64,000 bases of DNA from Astropecten irregularis. Lineage: Eukaryota; Echinodermata; Asteroidea; Paxillosida; Astropectinidae. Below, one piece after another: positions 21,994 to 31,900 of this stretch (position 1 is its first letter; each line of letters opens with the position of its first letter). Location: positions 14,218,614-14,282,613 of the forward strand of contig OZ020258.1 in assembly GCA_963971285.1 (NCBI GenBank), in the 5' to 3' direction. The notes below the pieces were generated by a model, which had not been told where the DNA came from, searched no databases, and saw only the letters and a program-made list of their open reading frames with translations. Both the position numbers and the translations under genes were made by a program.

Positions 21994-22799
21994 AATCTAG
22001 TAAGAAACTTCCAGGGAGGAATAGAATCAAGGTTGTAAGGTCTGTGTTTTATTACTGTACATCACCTTGAATCACATAGAGAATATCCATGGTAGCTGAT
22101 GGCTGTCCAGTTTAAACATTAGCCATTATGATGGGCCCAAAGTGCATTTTGAATTATTGATAAATGCCACCCCAAGCTTTTGCTGAAATATATGATTGTT
22201 GCACTCCCATGAAAGATATGATATATGTACACGATAATGCGATTATTATGCAAAACTCGTCATAGAAAGCAAAATTAATAGCCAAATGTATTCCGTCATG
22301 GTACATGTCCCCCACTTCCTGGCTTGTGAAATACAAATTGTAATTAAAACAGGCAGAGGCGCCATGGAGTATATACCCACAATAGAAAACTAATGACAAA
22401 AAACCTAATGACTCCTCTCTTCAACATCACAAAGGGAAATTTATGGGCTGAATATTATTCCTGACATGTAAAAGCTCGCCGATATGTGAGGAATTGAACT
22501 CATTTATATAATAATTGCAGCATTGAAAACCACACCACCCACCGGGCTTCATTATGACGATTCTTCAAATGAAATCAGAGCTCCCTGCTGATTATTATTG
22601 ATATTATATTGATTATATTGGAATATTCTATCTCTAGCTAGCTGGATACGCCACAGACCGCGGCTAAACAGTCTTATTGTTGCCTTGACGACGAGAAAAC
22701 AGAAACACTTGTCTAATTGAAAAAGCTCCCTACCAAAGAAGGCGCTTCGCGCCCGAGGGCTTGGTTGACCTTTTAACGATAACAAATAAAGAGGCAAGA

Positions 22800-23150
22800 C
22801 TTAAAGGTAGTATCATATTTTGGTCGCATACCGAAACAGAAATCTTAACAGATTTACCTATAACTTACAGGGTATAAAGATGGTGATAGTAGAAACATAC
22901 CGTTAAAAAAATTCTGCCTGAAGTATACTGTTTTTATCCAGAAAAGAGTAAAACCAGTGACAAAAATTTGTTTTGATCTTTTCAAGATAAACCATTTAAA
23001 GAGAAAAGGCTTTAGAAATACTGTGGTCGCTTTTCACAATTTTCTCAAAAAGTGGGCACCGTATGGGATTGAAATTTTTCACAGATGACTGTTGGTGTAT
23101 CTTCCTTGATATGTGTACCCATAAATGTGTATTTCTTTGCCAAAAACTTT
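22800..23150 (+). mobile_element. ATCATACTTTGGT-type MITE, copy f
   Basis: TTAAAGGTAGTATCATATTT start, TTACAGGGTATAAAGATGGT, AAAAAGTGGGCACCGTATGG and a TTTCTTTGCCAAAAACTTTC end. Confidence 0.8.
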
Positions 23151-23289
23151 CGTTGATCTCCATTGTCAATGTGTACAGCCGCACAAAGAAAAACCAGGAC
23201 TCCGATGTTCTTGAGTGGCACACTACCCCATTTATTTGCACACCGCAGGTGATGCAGGTGAAACTGAACGGAAAATATTGACATTCATA

Positions 23290-24015
23290 TTAAGTAAGAC
23301 AATTACAATACACATAAACTCATCTTTAAATATTCAAAAATAAATCTTAGAGTGGAAACAAACGAGCAACAAATGACTATAATCGGCAGATATTCAAAAA
23401 GCAATGTAAACTACAATATTATTCTTAACAATTATCTTATGTAAATTACGGGAACCCAAACTTACAATCGTTCCCGGGGTAAGATGGCGGCACACAGTGC
23501 TTTAGCTTTCAGCGTATATACGGGGGCTTACGGCGGCGTTCTGGGTCCGTGCGTAAATCATCAATAAGGACATTGCAATAATTACAACGAAAATGCATAT
23601 ATAGATCATGCTTCATAATCATACGAAATATCACGACAACTGGCCGATAATAAGTTACTACATGTATGTTATAAACAATAAAGGAAGAGCCTGCACAAAT
23701 AATATGACGATTGGAAGTAAGGGCGTTGGCCCGAGAAATAATAATGCCGTGTCGGAGAAGACTCAATCTTCGATCAAATAACCAGAAAAATATAGCTTGT
23801 AAAATCGGACAAATAAACCTTAAAACGATAATTATGAGTGAAGATACTACAATAGAGGCATAATTATACACTGTTTAATAAAGTTAATTACAAATTACTT
23901 ACATTTAAATAGCCAGGGGAGACGTAACGGTGTGAGTCGGTCGGTGTCAGGGACGCAACTTCCCTCACAGGGATATGCCATTTCGGGGCGCGGCATGACC
24001 GCAAACATTATACAA
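23290..24015. other. No supported gene
   Basis: A 120-codon minus-strand frame (23509-23871) begins with hydrophobic residues but shows no family and has no splice or polyadenylation support. A GC-richer patch near 23470-23560 contains AAGATGGCGGC. Confidence 0.4.
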
Positions 24016-24123
24016 ATAATGAATGTTTATGAGTGGAATGGTAAAAATAATTTCATGAGGTGACAGATGGACTGTTCCATTTCACGAGGCGAAGCCTATG
24101 GCGTGCAAAGTTAACATTTAATC

Positions 24124-24657
24124 GGGAATAGAGATATCTCTATTAACAATAGAGATATCTCTATTACAAGACGTGCCAAGTTAACATTTAATCCCGAAAT
24201 AGAGATATCTCTATTAATAATAGAGATATCTCTATTATTAATAGAGATATCTCTATTATTAATAGAGATATCTCTATTAGTAATAGAGATATCTCTATTT
24301 CTAATAGAGATATCTCTATTATTAATAGAGATATCTCTATTAACAATAGAGATATCTCTATTATTAATAGAGATATCTCTATTAATAATAGAGATATCTC
24401 TATTAATAATAGAGATATCTCTATTACTAATAGAGATATCTCTATTAATAATAGAGATATCTCTATTAACAATAGAGATATCTCTATTATTAATAGAGAT
24501 ATCTCTATTACTAATAGAGATATCTCTATTTCTAATAGAGATATCTCTATTAATAATAGAGATATCTCTATTGTTAATAGAGATATCTCTATTTCGCAAT
24601 AGAGATATCTCTATTGCACAATAGAGATATCTCTATTTCGCAATAGAGATATCTCTA
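24124..24657. repeat. Left array of an 18-bp palindrome, about 24 units
   Basis: AATAGAGATATCTCTATT, itself a perfect palindrome with GATATC at its centre, recurs mostly every 21 bp with 2-4 variable spacer bases (AAC, AAT, ACT, GTT, TCT). Because 21 is a multiple of three the array reads as a 7-residue repeat in several frames; this is not coding. A second copy of GTTAACATTTAATCCCGA at 24180 shows an internal duplication near the arm. Confidence 0.95.
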
Positions 24658-25029
24658 TTATAATCAGCTTTCGACGTCAGCAGGTCGCCCTCTACGTTTT
24701 GTTTTGTTTAAATTTCTATCATCTTGAGGGGTTTCAAGTCGCGTCTTAATACTGTACTCCCGCAGTTGTTTACGCTGGGAAGTTTATGTATCTTTTTATG
24801 GTACCAGTCTGTCGAGATGTTGCCTAATCTGGCGAATTTCGCTATGTATGCGACGTTCCAAAACGGTCCTTAATCCAGCCATTATAAATTAATTGAAAGT
24901 GCCTGGGCATAATACATGTAATAACGAACATAATAAAATGACTTGATGCATGATGGGATATGATGCGCGTGCCCCCTGGCTCACTGAAACTTTGTGCGTG
25001 ACGTTACAACGACCACTCCGACCGGAAAC

Positions 25030-25303
25030 ATTAATAGAGATATGATCAGATATCTCTATTAAAACCGGAAGTACACAATAGAGATATCTCTATTGTTAAG
25101 AGATATCTCTATTGTTAATAGAGATATCTCTATTGCTAATAGAGATATCTCTATTGCTAATAGAGATATCTCTATTCTTAATAGAGATATCTCTATTCTT
25201 AATAGAGATATCTCTATTTCTAATAGAGATATCTCTATTCTTAATAGAGATATCTCTATTCTTAATAGAGATATCTCTATTCTTAATAGAGATATCTCTA
25301 TTC
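25030..25303. repeat. Right array of the same palindrome, about 11 units
   Basis: Same unit and spacing as the left array. One unit lacks its first bases (TTAAGAGATATCTC at 25095), and one at 25032 is split by GATCAG. The array ends at CCCGATTAAATGTTAAC, the inverse of the left entry sequence. Confidence 0.95.
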
Positions 25304-25411
25304 CCGATTAAATGTTAACTTTGCACGCCATAGAAGCCGAGTGGAATGGAACAGTCCATCTGTCACCGAATGAAATTATTTTTACCATTCTACGAATGTG
25401 AAACATTTGTT

Positions 25412-25769
25412 TTATATAACATCTAAGTAGATCTTTGTCTTTTGATTTTGATTGGAGGATAACATTTTAAGAGTTAGCGAGACAAAAAAAGCTTAAAATC
25501 TTGGCAAACTTTATGCTCTTATTACAGTAACGCGCGTTGCACACCAACGCGCGCACGCAGTGACAAATAAATGGAACGCCGCTTGACCAATCACGTATTA
25601 GAGTTCCTGGCGTGCAATGGTACAAATCGGATGGCACCAAAAATGCACGGTGGATGGTACAAATTTCAACGGTTGTGACGTAAGCCATGAATTGGTCTAT
25701 TTATCACATATCACGTGACATACAATCCTCCAATCAAATGACAAGGATCTACTAAGGTGTTATATAATA
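25412..25769. mobile_element. TTATATAACA-type MITE
   Basis: Left TTATATAACATCTAAGTAGA, TCTTTGTCTTTTG and TTGATTGGAGGAT are inverted at 25725-25769 (ATCCTCCAATCAAATGACAA, GGATCTACTAAGGTG, TTATATAA). About 45-bp imperfect arms. No gene; the minus frame inside has no domain. Confidence 0.75.
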
Positions 25770-25984
25770 ACAAGGAAAGTTAAACCGGGCTGAGGGAATT
25801 CGACCTAAGGTTTTATGCAAAGTGGGGGCCAAAAGCCTATAACGATTTACATAAACAGCCGGGGTCATCTAAATCATACGGTGAGAAATAAATAAATAGC
25901 GGCGACGATAACATCCATTATACATGTATAATGGAGATGAATGGCTAGACTCTACTGAACTATGAGCTGTGAAATGGAAACGCA

Positions 25985-28900
25985 ATGAGTCACAGCCACA
26001 GTCATTCAAATCTTGCCACTCTTTCATTAATGTTCATCGCGTCAGATCCATGTGTCTCAAGCCCGTGTCAAAATAGTGGCACTTGCCAAAAACAGGGTGA
26101 ATGTCTGATGCATTTATACACTGGAGCAGACTATGAAACTCACGGTAAATCAATGAAACCATAACAATTTATTAAGATTACAGACAGATTTTATATCTGG
26201 CAGAAAACAGGGAGCGCAAACTTATAAGGGTAAATAAATAAGTAAATAAATTCCCATAGGCTCCCATGCTGAATAGCCAATTTCAAAAAATTGATAAAAA
26301 TACCCAGAAGTTTCTCAGACACTCAAGCCATACACCAAATGAAGCTGAAAAACTTAAATTTTCACTTTCTTTTCAATTTTCCATAGGGTAACCAAAGACT
26401 TTTTGAGAAAAATCTATCCAAAGGAAAATACCCTGAAAACGGCCATGTTGACTGGTGCCAGACTAAAAATTTTTACCCCTCCCCTACAGGCCCAAGTAGA
26501 GCAAGTTTAGGGCCAGAATTCATCCAAACAGCTCAAAGTTGAAAGTCCAAACTCTGGCGACCGGGTTCCATCCATTTTCTTTACAAGATTTCCCATGTAG
26601 GGCCCAGCAAATTATTTTATAAAAAAGATTTTGAGGGTATACCAAAAATTAATGAGCTCCGCGGACTAATCTGGACCTATTTAATGGGTCTGCACCCATA
26701 AAGCATTCGTGGTGTATTTCACTTTTAATCGGCCGATTGTATAAAACAGGGATACAAGGCTCAATGCTCGGGGAAATAAGAATCATCAAAAGCGTTTGTT
26801 ATGTGCCATTGAAATTAAAGAACGAAAACAACAACAACAAATTTTATTTATTTGCCTTGACTGACAATGATGTTCCCTGGGATTTATTCGCACTATAGGC
26901 ATTATAATCTGGTGTATATATAGTCTAGTTCACACACTTTGATAAGTAGGGCAACTTTTCAATATTTCATTATAAAAAAATAAATTTGAATGTTCCAATT
27001 TCCAGACCTGGTGGGTGTGTCTGTGGAGGCAACGTTAACAAACAAACAAACAAACCAAAAATCCTTTTGATCTTTTAAAAGATCAAAAATAAAAGAGAAA
27101 AGACTTAAGAAATTATGTGGCCTTTTTTAACTGTTTTCTGAAAAAGTGGGCACCGTATGCGACTGAAATTTTCACAGATGACTGTGATTGTATCTTCCTT
27201 GATATTTTTGCCTATGAATCTGTATTTCTTTGACAAAAACCAAAGTATGATACTACCTTAAATCATTATACAGACATACAGACCGCGCGCGTGACTAACG
27301 TGGTAGACTTCATCCATTACGACTACAGTCTGACGTAATTGTTATAAGCCTAGGCCTAATTAATAGGCCTGACGCGACACCGATTGACATGAATACATTT
27401 TTAAAGGTAGCCTAGCCTAATATCATAGGCCTAGGCCTTCTTTGGTTTTTGTAAAAAAAAAATACAGATTCATGGGCAAAAATATCAAGTTAGACACAGT
27501 AACACTTACAGTAACAGTCATCTGTGCAAATTTCAGTCCCATACACGGTGGCCAATTTTTAGAAAACAGTGGAAAACGGCCACAGTATTTCTTAAGTCTT
27601 TTCTCTTTTATTCTCTTCAAATCTAAAAGATCAAAAATAATGTTGGTTTGGTCACTGGTTTGACTCTTTTCTGGACAAATAAGCCTACAGCATTTCAGGC
27701 AGAAAAATTTGAACGGTATGCTTTCTTCAGGGCCCTAGCTACCCCGTAAGTTATAGGTAGCTAGGGCCTAACTTTAGGCTTAACTTTAGGCCTAACGTTA
27801 GGCCCTAAATAGGAAATCTGCAAAGGTCTGTTTCGGTATGCAACTACAATTAGTAGGCCTAGGCCCTATACCAAAGTATGATAGGGCCTAAAGTTAGGCC
27901 TAGGTAGCTGTTATCGATGCAATGGCAATGGCAATGTAGGCCTACGGATACAATCTTACTAGGGCCTACTAATACTTAATAGGCCCCTAGTACTAGTAGG
28001 GGGCCTACTAGTGCTAGTAACTGTTAGTAGTAGTACTAGGCTATATACTACGAGTAAAGTTAGTCTGTGGCCTACCATAGCCTAACGTTACACATTATCC
28101 GCAACGCCGTAGCCTACCGTTAGTCGAGTCCGACCTAGGCGAGGCCTAAAGACTTGGCTAAACCTAAGCTAGGTGGGTAGGCCTAACCAGTAACCTCAAA
28201 ATAATTCACAATAGTCAATATTATCCTTACCGGTCATGCCTGCAGATGCAGAGTAGCCTGCTCAAGTCAAACCTCCCCTTCCCAACTCCCCCTCCCTAAC
28301 CTCCCTGTCTCCCCGCGCACGCCACTCCTCGATTCTCGAGTCTCCGAGCACGCTGTGAAAAAAGCGGGAATAAGTTTATATTTTTGGCGGGAGGAGACCC
28401 GCCTGGCTGGACGCGATATTTGTTCATTCTTAGTCTTACGTACGTAGGCACATGGGCCAATTTCATAAAACTGTTAAGCACAAAAATTTGCTAAGCATGA
28501 CATTTCTGTCTTAATAAAAACAGGGTTAACAACCAAATTTCCACGTGTTGTGTATCACTTGTGATTGTTCTTTGGCTGTTGTTCGCTGACCATGAATATC
28601 AAATGAAATTTTCAATGGTGGTTGTTTTATTGGGTGAGACATATTTGTACTATGCAAATTGTTGTGCTTAACAGTTTTATGAAATTGGCCCCTGGCCAAA
28701 CGTTACGTGTATAACGTGGAGGCTAGGCCTAATTACTGTGGATGTTGCGCGCGTCGATGCCACGTCCCGAGATTACGTGTGGGATACCTTTAAAAACAAA
28801 CATGCAGTAACCACGTCACGAGACTTAGACAATTGAGGGCGCACTGCATTTTTTATTATCGATGGATGATTTACGAAAAGTTTGTTTTAACATAGGCGGG

Positions 28901-31900
28901 ATGGCTGAAACAAACAAAAAACGGATAAAAAAGGCGAAATCCAGGACCGAGTTTTATTATTACCAAAACGACTGGGAGGCATCATCTAACCACTTATTTT
29001 GGTTACAAAAAAAGTCGGGACCGATTTTTTCGGTCCTGACATTCCAAAATGTCCCCACTTTATTGGTGTGTTTCCCAACACTGGTCCCGAGATTGAGGTG
29101 AAGGAACAAACCAACAAACAAACACCCCAACAAACAAACAAACAAACATGTTATTTGTATCGTGGCGTTGGGTGTAACAGTCAAAACATTTTGCTTTTGA
29201 TCTCCCAATCATAGTGCCATGTGACCCTAACCCTTGTCAACCCGGAGGTACGTGTCATGTCAATGCACTTGCAGCAGAGGGATTCTACTGTCAATATTAT
29301 GGTAATGAGCAGCTCAAGTTCCTTTTTGTCGGTTTTTGTTCAACTCCAACGTTTTACTTGTTACTGAAAGGGGGTGGAAAATACGGACACGTTCGGGTAG
29401 TATATACGGTCCAGCCCGGTCCCTGTTTATGAGAAATAGGTTTCAGAATAATTTATTGTTTGGGGAAAATAAGCTACAGACGTAATACACGTAATCTGTG
29501 CATTGATGTATTGCGTGGACAAAGTCAACATTATTATCTATTCTAAATCATTGAAAAGTAAACAAAGAAATGTTTACTTGAACGGGATTCGAACCTGCGA
29601 GCCCTGGAATACCATACCGGCGGTCGACCGTCCTATGTTGGTGATGTGTGGTGTCCAAAATTGTTAGACCCAGAGGCGGTTCCACGGGGGGGGGGGGGTT
29701 GTTTGATCCCCTAACAATTGTGTTTGCCCCCCCCCCCCCCCCCCCAACCCTCCTTAAAATGCAATTGGAAAATAAATGATGAAAAGTACTGGATCTTTAC
29801 AGTTATTACGCGCCAATTACATGAACAACGTGTTGTGTAGGCTATAGGTGCATGCTTTTCTACTCCTAATAAGACATAACAGAAGCGAGTGTTAGAAGAA
29901 GTTTCTAGCCCCCCCCCCCCCCCAAAAAAAAAAAAATTAGTGGCTCTTCTAGCCACCCCCCCCCCCCCCCCAATTTGGGCTCTAGAACCTATCCTGCATG
30001 GAAAACTCCTTGTTGGGAGAGTGTAGGTACGATATACCTGGGGTCGCAGGTCCGAATCCGACTCCAGTGAATTTGTCTTTGTTCATCGATTTAAAGGTAG
30101 TATCATACTTTGGTAAGAAACCAAAACAGAAATGTTCACAGATTTACGTATAACCTACACGGTATGAAGATGTTGCTGGTAAAATCATACCGTTAACATG
30201 TTTCCGCCTGAAATGGTGTATTTATCAAGAAATTAGTAAAACAACGACCGAAAATCTTTTTGATCTTTTAAAAGATCAAAACTAAAAGAGAAAAGACTTC
30301 TCAAAAAGTGGGCACCGTATGGGACTGAAATTTTCACAGATGACTGTGACTGTATCTTCCTTGATATTTTTGCGCATGAATCTGTACTTCTTTGACAACT
30401 CAAAGTATGATACTATCTTTAAAATTAATCCAGTCAATTTGCTTGGTGGATTTTGATGATAACATTATCTATTCTACTTCTAAGTTCCCCCCTCCTTTAA
30501 CTCCTTCGTGCAGGATCATGCCAAGCAATCGTTGATGCTGGCACTTACTCAGGGCGAAGGGCTTACGGCATCAAACCAGAGTGTGATGATACTACTACCG
30601 ATCCAATCCAAGTCTGTATGTATAACCTTTATGTCAACGGTGATGAGGAATCGGATTGACAAAAACAATGAAATACGATACAGCCTGGAAACAATTACTA
30701 AAAATTATATGAATTAGCAAAAATACATGCTGACGGACTAAGTTGGCCTATGTTGACGAAATAAAATTGATATAATTTCATATTCTGTGTAACGAGTATG
30801 CTTTATGGCATGTAATGTCGACATACATACACGTGTATGGTATAACAACACGAACGGAACGTCATGAAAAATGATGAAAAATTCTCGAGGCAATACACAT
30901 GAATGCATTTAATGCCATTGAGATCACACTGAAACCAGTAATAAGTTACATATTCTGATTGGTACAAATGCAGAAACATATTAATCAAACGAAGGCAAAG
31001 GAACTAAATAATTCAATCTTCTATCATACAGCAGGGATGAGGTGTATAATGGCTGTCATGTATAGGCATAATATGAGGTGTCACGATAGTAAACATTGCT
31101 GCCCCTTTAAATGGCAGAGGATTGAACTAAAATAAACCTATGATTCTTTCAATGCTGATATTAAAGGTAGAACTTGGCATTAACTTCACATGTACAACTG
31201 ACACTAATATTGTTCCCTGTATAGTTTGCTTGACCGACGGATACGGAAATACATGGATGAGGTGAACATAATTTTGTTTCTAATATTGGAAGGGCGTGTT
31301 TTGGTGGGTTGGTCGGTGGGAGGGTGAATGGATTGGTGGGTGGTTGGTCAGTCGTGTGGTTGGCCAGTTGGTTGGTCAGTTGGTTGATTAGTTGGTTGGT
31401 CAGTTGGTTGTTTGGTTGGTCATTTGGTTGGTCAGTTGGTTGTTCAGTTTGTTGGTCAGTTTGTTGGTCAGTTGGTTGGTCAGTAATTGGTTGGTTAGTT
31501 GATTGGTCAGTTGGTTGGTTGGTTGGTTGGTCGGTTGGTTGGTCAGTTGGTTGGTTGGTCAGTTGGTTGGTTAGTAGATTGGTCAATAGGTTGGTCAGTT
31601 GGTTGTTCAGTTTGTTGGTCAGTTTGTTGGTCAGTTGGTTGGTCAGTAATTGGTTGGTTAGTTGATTGGTCAGTTGGTTGCTTGGTTGGTTGGTTGGTTT
31701 GTCAGTTGGTTGGTCAGTAGGTTGGTCAATGGTTGGTCAGTTGGTCGGTCAGTTGGTTGGTCAGTTTGTTGGTCAGTAATTGGTTGGTCAGTCAGTTGGT
31801 CAGTCAGTTGGTTGGTCAGTCGGGTTTACTAAGCAGTGTGTAAAATCGTCAAGTGAAATATCAGCTTTTATTGTGAGGAAGGATATAAAAGCTGTAGATT

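Larger units (their letters stand above)
24020..25410. mobile_element. Fold-back element with palindrome arrays
   Basis: Outer arms are inverted: GGAATGGTAAAAATAATTTC, GGTGACAGATGGACTGTTCC and GGCGTGCAAAGTTAACATTT at 24035-24120 recur as the inverse at 25305-25400. Just inside each arm starts an array of AATAGAGATATCTCTATT. Between the arrays (24660-25030) is unique GC-richer DNA without a convincing frame. Symmetry suggests a non-autonomous foldback transposon. No target duplication was identified. Confidence 0.75.

Noticed and set aside
23509..23871. 120-codon minus frame with possible membrane segment
   Set aside because: No family, no splice or polyadenylation signals I trust, and the hydrophobic start is explained by AT-rich codons.
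24111..24599. Long frame of a 7-residue repeat; also thought of CRISPR
   Set aside because: The unit is a palindrome array with 2-4 base spacers; too short for CRISPR spacers, and the DNA is eukaryotic.
31161..31586. Minus frame with Thr/Gln/Pro repeats and an EGF-like Cys pattern at its end
   Set aside because: It is antisense to the TTGGTCAG array and to plus exon 4, whose splice phases fit better.
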